Positions 1-11,304 are shown, numbered from the stretch's first letter. The stretch is 64,000 nt of DNA from Antedon bifida (GCA_963402885.1 OY727099.1:26059001-26123000), one strand, 5' to 3'. Notes: a model not told the origin generated them from the sequence alone. Numbers and translations are program-made.

Positions 1-405
1 CAGTGTGTACAATGAATGATTTTTCAATAATGGAAATGTCTTATGATGTTGGGTGCATTGTTCACATAGATACAACTGACATTCAGAGCAGTAGTATTCA
101 GGTGGATTATCACAGCTTGAGCACTTTGATGGTTTTTCAGATTCAATCTTCTTAATATAGTCAACTTGATAACTTAACATTTCATTGGTAGTAAGATTTT
201 TCAAATCAACTTGATTTAGGTCATCGTACATCTTACAGCATTTTGGACATTTTATTGTGTCGCTTGTTTCAAGCAAACTCTGTAGGCAGTGAAGACAGTA
301 ACTATGGAGACACTCAAGTGTTTTTGGTTCTGTAAGTCTTTCTAGACAGATTGCGCATTCAAGATCATTTTTTTCTAGAAATTGTAATGCCTTTTGTTCC
401 AACAT
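1..405 (-). CDS. TRIM-NHL gene 1, N-terminal part (RING, start of B-box 1), cut by window edge
   Basis: The reading frame starts at the ATG at 405-403, directly after a splice-acceptor sequence (TTCTTCCAG), and stays open for 135 codons to the window edge. It encodes a C3HC4 RING finger (C17, C20, C32, H34, C37, C40, C53, C56) followed by a B-box 1 with the class A motif QHHK. The RING domain suggests an E3 ubiquitin ligase. The C-terminal filamin and NHL parts seen in its neighbours would lie to the left of the window. It is the leftmost of seven tandem minus-strand paralogues. The upstream leader exon is of class A. Whether the complete gene is intact cannot be told from here. Confidence 0.85.
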   Translation of the reverse strand, partial: MLEQKALQFLEKNDLECAICLERLTEPKTLECLHSYCLHCLQSLLETSDTIKCPKCCKMYDDLNQVDLKNLTTNEMLSYQVDYIKKIESEKPSKCSSCDNPPEYYCSECQLYLCEQCTQHHKTFPLLKNHSLYTL

Positions 406-798
406 CTGGAAGAAAATAAAAGCATGATCTACAGTCATTATTATTTGAATTACAAAATATTCATAAATATTATAAATCCAAATTACTGAAAAAATGACCG
501 AATGCTGTGGGTGTTTTAATGGTAAAATTAATATAAGCAATAAGCTAAATCAAAACGATTAAGAAAAACAGCCAGAAAAATTAGCAAAACTTTCATGCAA
601 CACTAGCCTTTTATCAGTGCAAGTGAGAGTATAAAGCAGACAATTAAGCGCGGTACTTGTTTATAGGCAGGTATCATTCAGCAAGTAAACAACAATAGTA
701 AATCAATGAATTTAAAAGCACTGTAGATATTTGCTTATTAGCAGTTATACAGTTTTCTATTTACTTTAACAATTTGAAGACCATTATTCAGATCTACT

Positions 799-960
799 AC
801 TAACCTTAAACTCCTTGTACTGTAGCTTTAGTTGTTCAACGTTCAATGAGTCTATTCAGTCTGTTCTTACGCTATATATTGAACTGCAATGCAGGAAAAG
901 GGAATGACACTAGGAAATGACACTATATTATTATATTATGAAAGTAATGTTTTGGAATTT
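799..960 (-). promoter_or_regulatory. Class A leader exon and proximal promoter of TRIM gene 1
   Basis: On the minus strand a donor AAG|GTTAGT (exon end at 805) follows a block that recurs upstream of TRIM genes 3, 6 and 7. No coding start is needed here because each TRIM coding exon begins with an acceptor plus ATG. I infer a non-coding first exon spliced to 405. A more decayed second copy of the block lies at 1205-1380. Transcription start and exon length are not visible. Confidence 0.5.
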
Positions 961-1204
961 CCAGAATATATCATAAAGCATTTAATGAAGGTACAGACCG
1001 TCTTAAAATTATGTGATATTGATATTGCACGGTTGTTGCAATAGATGATTAGAAACTACTCTATGGATTATTGTGATAAGGCATAGCAAAGTGTATGCAA
1101 AACTTTTTAAATTATAAATTTTATTAGAAGTTCCATCAAAACTACAGAATGAATCATGTACTGTTACATTAGACAACAATGGTATTGCTGTCTCATACCA
1201 CTAC

Positions 1205-1380
1205 CATTAAAATCCAGGTCTATAGTTTAAATGTTCAAGATTCAATGTATCCATTCAGTGTATCCTGACATTGTATTCAACTGCAATTCAGGAAAAATAG
1301 CTCAGAAATGACAGTGTGTATTTGATTATTATATTATGAAAGTCATGTTTTGGAATTTCCAGAATGATAAATTGCATAAT
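1205..1380 (-). repeat. Second, decayed copy of the class A leader/promoter block
   Basis: This stretch repeats the core of the 799-960 block, including the conserved 'ttttggaatttccagaat' box near 1349. The splice donor is degenerate (GGTAGT instead of GTTAGT). The same two-copy arrangement occurs at 10797-11465 ahead of gene 3, so the pair was duplicated together. Confidence 0.6.
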
Positions 1381-1473
1381 GAATCATTGTAAATAATCCA
1401 CAGCAAAGTCTATGGTGAAAACAAACTTTTTATTTATGAGTTTTATAAGTTTCATAAAAACTATACAGAATAA

Positions 1474-1775
1474 AATGATGAAGTTCTGCAGAGGACAGAC
1501 CAGAGGCAACTCAGCACCATTGTGATGGAACGCCGTCTGAAGTTGTTAGGTCACACCCTGAGAATGGAAGATGGCAGACATCCAAAGACCTCTCTTGATT
1601 GGATACCAAACAGTGGTAAGCGGAAACCAGGAAGAAAAGATCTGGAGAAAATGGGCCTCAATTGGGAGGATGCCAAGACACAAGCGCTAAACCGAGTGAA
1701 ATGGAGATCAGATGTTGCTGCCCAATGTTCTTTAGAGAACAGGAGGAACTAAGTCTAAGTCTAAGTAAGTCTAAT
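1474..1775 (+). mobile_element. RTE-type LINE fragment: end of reverse-transcriptase ORF plus 3' tail
   Basis: From 1474 to 1752 the plus strand encodes the C-terminal end of an RTE-clade non-LTR reverse transcriptase. Recognisable parts are DEVLQRTDQRQ, then RRLKLLGHTLRMED, then GLNWEDAK and VKWRSDVAAQCS. A short segment normally found after the KRKPGR motif is missing, so the copy is internally deleted as well as 5'-truncated. The ORF is followed by a (taagtc)n tail, the usual RTE 3' end. It interrupts the duplicated class A upstream block right after 'aaaatga', where the copies near 11580 and 25345 continue without it. Confidence 0.75.
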
Positions 1776-2266
1776 AATTTTGATCTTTTTTTTTGTCAGA
1801 ATCGGATGTCTATGTACGCCAACACTCTTTCAGGGTATCATAAATGTGGCTGTACATTGAAACTGTTTGAATTTAATAAATGCTTTTCAATATATGGTGA
1901 TGACCATTAGTGTTACAAGCTGAGTTAGAGTGCATTTGACGTTGTGGTTGACTCTCTATTTCTATCAGAAAAAAACAGCTGAAACTGTCAAGTTTATTTG
2001 TAAAAAGAAGATTATAATGTGTACAGGTATGTATGTTGATTTATGTACCATGAATAATCATTTAAATAAACCAAATAACACTATAGTAGAGGTAAACAAT
2101 TGTATAGCAATTGTTATTTAACTTTTTATTTAACTAAACTATTCCTGAAACTGTATTGGTAAATGTTATCTTTCTTGTAAAAAAAGCCTTTGTTCATTTA
2201 TTTTTCCCATTAATTAATTTTACATATTGTACAAACAGAAATGATAAAAAAAACCCATTAAAATGT

Positions 2267-2821
2267 TTAAAGATGTATTGTCCCTTGAAACACAAAAAAA
2301 TGAAGGTCAAAATATTCTAAATTTAAATTCGCCATATCAAAGTAATATTAAAGTTATTCACTTTAAGTCGAAAATTCGAGCCAAAAGCAACAAGTTTACG
2401 TAATTAACAGGTAAATTAGTTTGATTACATTTCGTCTGGAAAATCGTCGCCAGCGAAAGTAAACAAAGATTTCAAACCACGAGTACGCATTATGCATATG
2501 CTAATTAGGATTGTTTACAAACGGTTGAGAAGGTTTTCACACAGATCGTGAGGAAGTTTTATGATTATGCATATCATACAGAGTAGCCAAACAAGCGCGT
2601 TTCATTTAATGGGATATGTTTTGATCGAAAACTTTGACTGGAAGTCAAAGTTATTTTTTTAACAAAAAAACATCTGTATTTCAGTTAAATTATTTTTTTT
2701 TCAACAAATTTTTGGTGATAGTTAATAACTATTATGATACTTCAAAATGACCCACCTTTTTTTTCGAAATCTGTTATTTTTTATTTTTTTGGAATTAGTC
2801 AAAGGGACAATACATCTTTAA
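2267..2821. mobile_element. TTAA-flanked MITE-like element (piggyBac-type)
   Basis: The element begins AGATGTATTGTCCCTTGA at 2271 and ends with the inverted TCAAAGGGACAATACATCT at 2817. Both ends are flanked by TTAA (2267-2270 and 2818-2821). The interior (about 547 bp) has no long ORF. TTAA target duplications are typical of piggyBac-superfamily elements, so a non-autonomous relative is likely. A solo right end of the same family lies near 42418. Confidence 0.7.
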
Positions 2822-2982
2822 GTATAATATTTATATTTACATTTTTTTTAAACCACAACTACTAGTACTAATTAAATGTTCTTACATATTTTTGTTACAA
2901 TTTTTTACAAAAATAACATTAGCTTCCAATTCATCCTAAACTAGTAAATCATTATTTGTATCAGGAACTGACTGTGTGCTAA

Positions 2983-5145
2983 TCAATAATTATATATTTT
3001 TACATTTTTTGTTTCTTTGTTTGCTACGGCTACCCTCCTTGGTCTGTTAGATATTAAGGTTAATCCACCGGAAACATTTAAATCGCCATAAGCATCTATT
3101 CGTTTGATAAAAACTCCATTTTTATCAAATAATTGCAGTTTGTTATAACTTGATACCAGTATGTTTTCCTCAGAATCTATGGCTATGTTATAAGGACCAT
3201 TAACATAACCATCTTCAACACCACTGCCTACAAGTAATCTTATAAACTTGCCATTTGCATCAAACATTTGTATTCTGCTATTTCCAAATTCAGCAATAAT
3301 CAAGTTTCCATTCTTTGTAAGGGCAGCTCCTTCTGGTTTATCTATTTTGCCCTTTCTGCTTCCATATGAACCTATTTTACCAACAAGTTTGCCATTATCA
3401 ACATTAAATGTAAATACACAATGACATTCATGGTCTGCAACATACATGGTTCTAGTTTCCTTATTTACTGTCAATCCACGTGGGTCTTTTAATGTTCCTT
3501 GACCAATTGTACAAATTTGTTGAAATTGATCATCACACATGACAACATTTTTGTTTAAAATGTCACTATAAACAATGTGACCATCACCTATTTGATGCAT
3601 ACGATAAACATTTACACCTTCTGGTATCTCTATTCTACTAATAAATGAATATTCTTTGTTGAACTTCAATAAATCTTTACTAAAACTAGATACAATTATA
3701 CATCCATCTTCATCTAGTACTACATCTGCTAGTCCTTGGTTTATATCTACTTTAAGCTGTTCTATTTTATCAATGGTATGTACAAGTCCTAGTGCTTCCA
3801 CCTTGATATCCACTGGTGAACTTTTGATGTGCACACCACCAGTGGTGATCATCATCTTCCAATCTCCTTCTTTGTGGCATCTTCCAGTCACTTTGTACTC
3901 TCCACCTCCTTGGTGTTTCACTTCAGTTGCTGATTCTTCACCTGATTCGTTAATTAAAGTGGCAGACAATAGAGATGTTTCACTTCCTACTGAACTTGTA
4001 ACTTTCACTTCAAATGGTTGTCCCTTTGTGACTGTTATAGGTACTTTATCTTCAGCAACCTCATACACACATTCAGCATTTGACATTTTACCAATGCCTT
4101 CTAAATTGATCACATTATCTAAGTTTTTAGCTGGATTGAAAGTAGGTGTGATAACTTTCTTGAATATTGATTCATCAAAGTTTGGTTTTAAAACTTCATC
4201 TTTAACAACATTGACATTTGTCTCATGGGATTTAAGTGTTTCTCTTTCTTCAGGTTTGTTCATCATTGTGTTAATTAATGGTGAAATCTCATTAACTTTT
4301 ATTAATTTTGAGTCAATATTTTTAACTCGATCATCAACAACTTCTTCATTTTCTTTTTCAATTTTGTCAAGATCTGTCATCATTGTTCTGCTTTTCTCCT
4401 GAATCTTTTTCATAATGTTTTTTTCTTGCAATCTAATTGCTGTTCTGCATATCTGTATTCGAGATTTAAAGTCTGAACTTTCTTTAGTTATGGTATCACG
4501 TGTTGATTTTAGTTTTTCTTTAATTTCTTCAGCAGTTTTTATAACTTTTCTAGCATTTTGATTAAACTCATCAACAGCAATCTTGAATGGAATCACATTA
4601 TGTTCATTTTGATAACAACGAAGAACATATTCACATTTCTTACATCCACCTTTAGAACAAGTTTTACAAAAAAATTCAAGCATGCAAGCTCCATGAATTT
4701 TACATTTATTTGGTAAATCATCTTCCACATTTTTATCCAGTGGATACAATGAATGGTCTTTCAATACAGGAATTATTTTATGCTGATGGATGCATTGTCC
4801 ACAGAGATACATTTGACATTCAGAGCAGTAGTATTCAGGTTGATTATCATCACAACTTAAACATTTTGTTGGTTTTTCGGATTCTATCCTCTCAACATAC
4901 TCAACTTGATAACGTAACAATCCATTAGTAGTAAGATCTTTTAAATCAAATTGATTTAGCTCATCATACTGTGTACAGCATTTTGGACATTTTATTTTGC
5001 CGCTTGTTTTAATCAAACTCTGCAGGCAATGAAGACAGTAACTATGGAGACACTCAAGTGTTTTTGGTTCTGTCAGTCTTTCTAGACAGATTGCACATTC
5101 AAGATCATGTTTGTCCAAGAATTGTAATGCTTTTTGTTCAGACAT
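2983..5145 (-). CDS. TRIM-NHL protein, gene 2 (RING, two B-boxes, coiled coil, filamin, NHL)
   Basis: An intact 720-residue protein. Domains in order: C3HC4 RING (C17-C56), B-box 1 (C95-H131, class B motif HQHK followed by IIP), B-box 2 (C148-H182), coiled coil (about 197-300), filamin/ABP280 immunoglobulin-like domain (about 360-450), and an NHL beta-propeller (about 455-720) ending KIYNY. This is the layout of TRIM71/TRIM2/3-type proteins: the RING supplies E3 ubiquitin-ligase activity, the coiled coil dimerises, and the NHL propeller binds RNA or protein. The start ATG follows the acceptor TTTTACAG directly, so the coding region is one exon preceded by a leader exon near 5904. No defect is visible. 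Substrate and exact orthology are unknown; it is one of a lineage-specific expansion. Confidence 0.93.
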   Translation of the reverse strand: MSEQKALQFLDKHDLECAICLERLTEPKTLECLHSYCLHCLQSLIKTSGKIKCPKCCTQYDELNQFDLKDLTTNGLLRYQVEYVERIESEKPTKCLSCDDNQPEYYCSECQMYLCGQCIHQHKIIPVLKDHSLYPLDKNVEDDLPNKCKIHGACMLEFFCKTCSKGGCKKCEYVLRCYQNEHNVIPFKIAVDEFNQNARKVIKTAEEIKEKLKSTRDTITKESSDFKSRIQICRTAIRLQEKNIMKKIQEKSRTMMTDLDKIEKENEEVVDDRVKNIDSKLIKVNEISPLINTMMNKPEERETLKSHETNVNVVKDEVLKPNFDESIFKKVITPTFNPAKNLDNVINLEGIGKMSNAECVYEVAEDKVPITVTKGQPFEVKVTSSVGSETSLLSATLINESGEESATEVKHQGGGEYKVTGRCHKEGDWKMMITTGGVHIKSSPVDIKVEALGLVHTIDKIEQLKVDINQGLADVVLDEDGCIIVSSFSKDLLKFNKEYSFISRIEIPEGVNVYRMHQIGDGHIVYSDILNKNVVMCDDQFQQICTIGQGTLKDPRGLTVNKETRTMYVADHECHCVFTFNVDNGKLVGKIGSYGSRKGKIDKPEGAALTKNGNLIIAEFGNSRIQMFDANGKFIRLLVGSGVEDGYVNGPYNIAIDSEENILVSSYNKLQLFDKNGVFIKRIDAYGDLNVSGGLTLISNRPRRVAVANKETKNVKIYNY

Positions 5146-5898
5146 CTGTAAAAAAAATCAACAAATGCATCTAAACATATTTTTGTCTGACATACAAACA
5201 AATAAAGTACTCATAACAAAGCCAAAAAATGTAAAGTAGGCCTTATATTAAAAAAAATTATATTGGCAAATATTTAATTTGATTGACTTAAGTTAAGGTG
5301 TAAATTTATACATATGTCGGTCGGACGGTCGGTATAATTATAAGGTGCGAGTATAATAATAATATACTTTATTTTCACACAGAAACACTTGAATCACCAA
5401 AGGGTGTTGTTCATCAAGGCTGATGATGAATTGTTTTAGAGAAAGGGTGTAAGAACCTGCCTACTGCTATCCTATCCCAGGTACAGTAGTACATTGTACT
5501 GTAGGGCCAGGCTTAAACGTAGTGTAATAAAAATGAACAAGTATTTGCAATGCTTTAATACTATGCTTGCACAAAAGATTGTAAAATAAAATAATGTACA
5601 TAATATACTTGCCTTATAAAATGAATTTTAGAAATACAGTAGGTGTAGATGTCTGATGTGAGGTCCTATGCAATGTATGTGAGCAGCTACATTCAAGGAA
5701 GTGATGATGTCATATTCTAAAAATACTTTATTGGACTTTCCAAAATGTTCACTGACAGGTAGATTATATCATTGCTGAAACCCTATGAAATATATTTAAA
5801 CTAATATAATATTAATAAAAAGAGTGTTTTAAGACTATTTAGGTTAAATGTTAAATATTTTCCTTATTTCAAAAAGCAAAAACTGACTAAGTTTACAA

Positions 5899-6045
5899 CT
5901 TACGTTTCTATAGGCCTATCATGCTCAGTTACAGTGTGCATTGGTCCGTGATTGTTATGTTTGTAGGTCACATAGTCTAAAGTCTACTGTGGTTAATATA
6001 TTGTTATCTTTTAAGTAAGTTTCCCTGAAGCTGATTGGTCAGTTC
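5899..6045 (-). promoter_or_regulatory. Class B leader exon and CCAAT-box promoter of TRIM gene 2
   Basis: On the minus strand a consensus donor AAAC|GTAAGT (exon end 5904) is preceded, about 125 bp upstream, by the CCAAT-type box CTGACCAATCAGC (6030-6042). The same box and donor recur ahead of TRIM genes 4 and 5. I infer a non-coding first exon spliced to the ATG exon at 5145. The transcription start is not visible. Confidence 0.5.
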
Positions 6046-7065
6046 CATATAAGGAACATTGGTAAAACCATTATTGAAATGGTTGATACATTTTTAAATA
6101 ATGATAATATCAACAGCTATTTATGTTCAGTATTGAATTGAGGTTTGGCATATACATGAGAATGTACAGTATAGACGAGAAGAAAAAGGAAAAGATTATG
6201 AATTTGATATTTCAAGATATTTATTATAGTGTCTACATAAAAATGACTTTGTACAGTAACTGAACTGTATGATGTGAACAATTATAATCTAATAAACATA
6301 CAATAGCACTTTGATTCATAGATTACATGAAAGAGTACATATTATTCTTTATTGTCAAATAACCAAACATGTAAACAATGAGATTGTTTTTAAAATTCAA
6401 AAGATCCAACTGAAAAAGCCTGTTTATACATATATGGACGATAAAGATAACGATAAAAAACATTTATTTTTCTTCACAGAAAACAAAATAATCAAAATGG
6501 TTTTCATCGGATATTAACCATTTATACTACCTTTGGTGGAAAAAAAACTGACAAATACAAACCATTTAGCATTACAGTAGCTGTATCTATTCTACCAATA
6601 CAGAAACCTATATGTAATATGTTTTTGAAATATTACATCAGATTCATTGATTCTTATGGAATTATGATTTACTTGAGTCTCTTTTATGTTATCAATAAAT
6701 TATGAATATCAAAACATAATCAACAATACTACAAGCAATTTGGTCACACAGTTTTTCTATTTTAATTGTACCGGTACCAATTTACTGTTCTTCAAAATTC
6801 TCTATTAAATGTAAGATGTAATAATAAAAATCATAATACAGTATACCATATATCCTCGGGTATAATCCCACTTCAGGTCTATTCCCACACCCTACTTTAT
6901 GTAGGCATATCCACGGGCAATAGTCCCAGTATTGAGACTTTTGATCTGGGTGTAGGCCTCTCTCTAGCCAGTTCAGATAAGTTTTACAAGAAATACTTCA
7001 TTCATTCATTCATCAATCATTTTATTTCAAGAATCAGGCTTTCCCCGAATATAGTCCCACCCCTA

Positions 7066-7553
7066 AAGTGGGTCCAATTTCATGTTCTAGGTGGGTGGGA
7101 TTACTGTATACCAGAGGATTTACTGTAATTGTTTTAAAATCTACTCATATATATTTCAAAAATGTTAATATTAAGTGAATATTACTGGCCTATACTGTAG
7201 TTTAAATATTATTGTAAATATCATGGGTGTTTTTTATATGATTTTAACATTAATGTGTATTTAATTTAAACACTATTTTGTTTTTCGTGCCAGTTTCTAA
7301 TCATCTAAAAAGTATGAATAGCAAAAACATAATCAACCCGCCAAAGTCAGTCCAATTTCATGTTCTAGGTTGGTGGGATTATACCAGAGGATATACAGTA
7401 ATTGTTTTAAAGTCTACTCATATATATTTAAAAAATATGGATATTAAGTTGATATTACTGGCCTACTGTAGTTTAAAATATCATGGGTGTTTTTTTTTGT
7501 TTAACATTAATGTGTATTTAATTTAACACTTTTTAGTTTTTTGTGCCAGTTTG
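7066..7553. repeat. Local direct duplication, about 220-bp units
   Basis: The stretch 7066-7296 is repeated at 7341-7553 with small gaps. Shared landmarks are 'tccaatttcatgttctagg', 'ataccagagga' and 'taatgtgtatttaattta'. It carries no coding signal. Just before it, 6850-7060 has GTGGGA/TCCCAC-type inverted words suggesting a decayed foldback element. Otherwise 5146-7898 holds only the leader exon of gene 2. Confidence 0.7.
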
Positions 7554-7898
7554 ACTGAAAACTGATTCTGTATATAATCAAGCAGGTAGGAGAATTCGTC
7601 AGCGACACCAAAAAGAGACACTATAGTCATTTGACATAACCATGCAGTTTGCGAAAAACGCGGTATAGGCTAGTAGAGAACTTCACAAAACACATAATTT
7701 TATCTTGAAGACATTTTCTTTTATATGTTTTATTTACATGCCTGTAAAGCTAGATAATTCAGCTATTAAAAGGTGTAATTTGATTGTAATCTTGTTAATT
7801 AATGAAATAGTATATTAAGGCTAACATTAGTGTAACTTTTGTGAAAATGCAAAATCCATTTCTGTCTGTAGCCACATGTCACCGACGAATTGTGGCAG

Positions 7899-10049
7899 TT
7901 AATAATTATATATTTGTACACATTTGTTTATATTTTCTGAGTACTCCCTTACAGCTGATACTACTACTACCTTTCTTGGTTGTTTTGACATTATTTCAAT
8001 TCCACTGGGATAACCTGTTGCATTATATATTATTTGTTTGATAAAAACCCAATTTTTATCAAATAACTGTAATTTGCTATTACTTGATACCAGAATATTT
8101 TCCTCAGAATCTATGGCCAAATATTTAGGATTAATAACATGGCCATCTTCTTTACCTCTGCATACAAGAATTCTCATAAACTTATCATTTGTATCAAACA
8201 TTTGTAATCTGTTATTTCCATAGTCTGCAACAATCAAGTTGCCCTCTTTTGTTAGTGCAACACCATATGGGAGATTCATATAGCCACCATTGCTACCGTA
8301 TGACCCAATTTGACCAAGAAGTTTGCCATTATCAACATTGAATTTAAACACACAATGACAACTCCAATCTGCAACATACATGGTTCTAGTTTCCTCATTT
8401 ACTGTTAATCCACGTGGACATTTTAAAGTTCCCTTACCAAATGTACTGATTTTGTTAAATAGATTATCACACATGACAACAGTTTTGTTTAGTTTATCAG
8501 AATACACAATGTGACCATCACCCATTTGATGCATACTAAATACCCATACTTCTTCTGGTATCTCTATTCTACTGAATGAATATTCTTTGTCATATTTCAA
8601 TAAATATTTACTACCAGTAGATACAATTATACATCCATCTTTATCTAGTATTACATCTTCTACACTATCATTCTTATCTAATTGTAGGCGTTCTACATTA
8701 TGAATGGTATGTACAAGTCCTGGTGCTTCTACCTTGATATTCACTGGTGATCCTTTGATTTCTTCTCCTCTAGCAGTGATTTTCATCTTCCATTTTCCTA
8801 TGACACCGCATCTTCCTGTTACTCTATACTCTTCTCCTCCATGGTGTTTCACTTCAAAAATAATTGTACCAAAATTTCCTTGGTTTAAAGTAGCAGTCAA
8901 TTCAGATATCTGACTTCCTGTTGAACTTGAAACAACTTTCACTTCAAATGGCTTTTCCTCTATAACTGTAATAGATTCATCACCTTCAGCAACCTCGTAT
9001 GCACTTTCAACATTCACAATTTTACCAATTCCTTCTAAATTTATCACATTATCCAAATTTTTAGATGGAAGGAAACTAGGCGCATTTATTTTTGCAATTG
9101 ATTCATCAAAATTTGCTTCCAAAGCTTCTTTTCTAAAAGCATTGATATTTGCTTCATGAAATTTAAGTGTTTCTGTTTCATCTGGTTTGTTCATTATATT
9201 CATTAATGGCAACATCTCATTAACTTTTGTCAACTTTGAATCAATTTGTTTGACTACATTTTCAACAACTTCTTTACTTTCTTTTTCAATCTGGTCAAGA
9301 TCTATCATCAATGCTCTGCTTTTTTCCTGAATCTTTTTTATTAAGTTTTCCGCTTGTAAGTCAATCGCTGTTCTGCAGATCTGTATTCGAGATTCAAAGT
9401 CTGAACATTGTTTTGTTATTGTATCACGTGTTCTTTCTAGTTCGCTTCTGATTTCCTCAGCATTCTGATTAAACTCATTGACAGCAATCTTGAATGGAAT
9501 CACATTATGTTTATTTTTATAACAATGGAGAACATGTTCACATTTCTTGCATCCACTTTTAGAACAAGTCTTACAATAAAATTCAAGCATGCAGGCTCTG
9601 TGAAATTTACATTTATCTTGCAGATCATCTTCCCCTTTTTTATCCAGAGTGTACAGTGAATGGTCTTCCAATACAGAGCATTTCTTATCCCCTTGGATGC
9701 ATTGTCCACATATATACATTTGACATTCAGAGCAGTAATATTCAGGTTGGTTATCACAGCTTGAACATTTTGTTGGTTTTTCAGATTCGATTTTCTTAAC
9801 ATACTCAACTTGATAACTTAACATTTCATTGCTAATAAGATTTTTCAAATCAAATTGATTTAGGTCATCGTACATCTTACAGCATTTTGGACATTTTATT
9901 TTGCCGCTTGTTTTAATCAAATTTTGCAAGCAATGAAGACAGTAACTATGGAGACACTCAAGTGTTTTTGGTTCTGTCAGTCTTTCTAGACAGATTGCAC
10001 ATTCAAGATCATTTTTGTCCAAGAATTGTAATGCTTTTTGTTCAGACAT
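7899..10049 (-). CDS. TRIM-NHL protein, gene 3 (B-box 1 zinc-ligand change)
   Basis: An intact 716-residue paralogue with RING, two B-boxes, coiled coil, filamin and NHL propeller. I start it at 10049 because that ATG follows the acceptor TTTTTTTACAG; an in-frame ATG at 10067 lies inside the presumed intron. In B-box 1 the histidine that all other copies keep (xxHK) is aspartate (QGDKK). Aspartate can bind zinc in some B-boxes, so loss of function is not certain. The coiled-coil start is shorter than in the class B genes (QNAEEIRSELERTRD). Its first 300 nt are nearly identical to gene 2, although its leader exon is class A, which suggests gene conversion. The tail before KCVQIYNY is slightly longer than in its neighbours. 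Confidence 0.92.
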   Translation of the reverse strand: MSEQKALQFLDKNDLECAICLERLTEPKTLECLHSYCLHCLQNLIKTSGKIKCPKCCKMYDDLNQFDLKNLISNEMLSYQVEYVKKIESEKPTKCSSCDNQPEYYCSECQMYICGQCIQGDKKCSVLEDHSLYTLDKKGEDDLQDKCKFHRACMLEFYCKTCSKSGCKKCEHVLHCYKNKHNVIPFKIAVNEFNQNAEEIRSELERTRDTITKQCSDFESRIQICRTAIDLQAENLIKKIQEKSRALMIDLDQIEKESKEVVENVVKQIDSKLTKVNEMLPLMNIMNKPDETETLKFHEANINAFRKEALEANFDESIAKINAPSFLPSKNLDNVINLEGIGKIVNVESAYEVAEGDESITVIEEKPFEVKVVSSSTGSQISELTATLNQGNFGTIIFEVKHHGGEEYRVTGRCGVIGKWKMKITARGEEIKGSPVNIKVEAPGLVHTIHNVERLQLDKNDSVEDVILDKDGCIIVSTGSKYLLKYDKEYSFSRIEIPEEVWVFSMHQMGDGHIVYSDKLNKTVVMCDNLFNKISTFGKGTLKCPRGLTVNEETRTMYVADWSCHCVFKFNVDNGKLLGQIGSYGSNGGYMNLPYGVALTKEGNLIVADYGNNRLQMFDTNDKFMRILVCRGKEDGHVINPKYLAIDSEENILVSSNSKLQLFDKNWVFIKQIIYNATGYPSGIEIMSKQPRKVVVVSAVREYSENINKCVQIYNY

Positions 10050-10796
10050 CTGTAAAAAAATATACAATGTATAGCTATTTAAGTGAAATCAACACTTACT
10101 TAAACCACACACACACACACACGGATTACAACAGCATTACACATTAATATTTGAAAAGAAAACATAACATAGTGTATACAAATATTATTTTAGAATTAGA
10201 GTATAGCATTTTAATACTGTGAGGTTTAATCTATATTATAATAGCCTAAACCACAAAACTTATACTTGTGCTGGGGCACCTTCTAATTCCCCCAAAATTG
10301 TTAGGCTATTTTTAGAGCATGGCGATTTTCCACAAAAAAGTAGTTGCATTAGACCAATTTCTTTAAAATAGCCAAATGCCTCAACACAGGTTGGTAAATG
10401 TTCAACCATTTTTAATACACATTGTACATTGACATTGTACATGTCTTATTATCATCAATCATGAATTATTTTGTATATTTAAAACATGTCTATTTCTAAA
10501 CTAGGTCTATGTTAGTTGTTGGCCTACCTTACATTATGCCTTGGATCTTTAGGATTTCTTATCAGGTTGAACTATTAAAAATCAATAGCCCTAGAAATAT
10601 CAGCTGGTTTTAAAGCTAGCTATTGTATATTACCTATCTACAAACAACAACTTGTTTATAGGACAGGTACTGTATTATTCAGTAAGTAAACAACAAAAGT
10701 TAATCAATGAATTTAAAAGCGCTTTAGATATTTGCTTAGCAGTAATACAGTTTTATATTTATTTAACAATTTGAAGAAAATTACTCAGATCTACTA

Positions 10797-11062
10797 CTAA
10801 CCTTATAATCCTTGTACTGTAGCTTTAGTTGTTCAACGTTCAATGCGTCTATTCAGTCTGTTCTGATTCAGATCTACTACTAACCTTAAAATCCTGGTAC
10901 TGTAGATTTAGTTGTTCAACATTCAATGCGTCTATTCAGTCTGTTCTCACGTTATATATAGAACTGCAATGCAGGAAAAGGGAATGACAGTAGGAAATGA
11001 CACTGTATTATTATATTATGAAAGTAATGTTTTGGAATTTCCAGAATATATCATAATTCATT
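10797..11062 (-). promoter_or_regulatory. Class A leader exon of TRIM gene 3, with the donor region duplicated
   Basis: Two copies of the sequence carrying donor AAG|GTTAGT lie 83 bp apart (exon ends at 10802 and 10885). Both are followed upstream by the shared 'ttcaacgttcaatgcgtct'-like block. The upstream part (to about 11062) aligns with 799-960 and 25066-25232. A further decayed copy is at 11305-11465. Use as a non-coding first exon is inferred. Confidence 0.5.
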
Positions 11063-11304
11063 TAATGAAGATGCAATTTTAATTAAAAATTATGTGACAA
11101 AGATATTGCATGGTTTTTGCAATAGATGATTAGAAACTGCTATATGGCTTATAAAGCACAGCAAAGTCTATGTTTTAAACATTTAAACATGCAAAACTTT
11201 TAGATTATAAATTTTATTAGAAGTTCAATCAAAACTACAGAATCTATAATGAATCATAGTCTACTATTACATTAGACAACAATGGTATTGCTGTCTCACT
11301 ACCC

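Noticed and set aside
3656-4402. Plus-strand open frame of 248 codons inside TRIM gene 2, and similar frames in genes 3-7
   Set aside because: They are antisense shadows of the TRIM coding exons; they have no domain similarity and recur only because the genes are paralogous.
10050-10067. Upstream in-frame start of TRIM gene 3 (and of genes 4, 6 and 7)
   Set aside because: The added residues (such as YIFLQ) are the pyrimidine tract and AG of a splice acceptor, so translation most likely starts at the MSEQK or MSKRK methionine.
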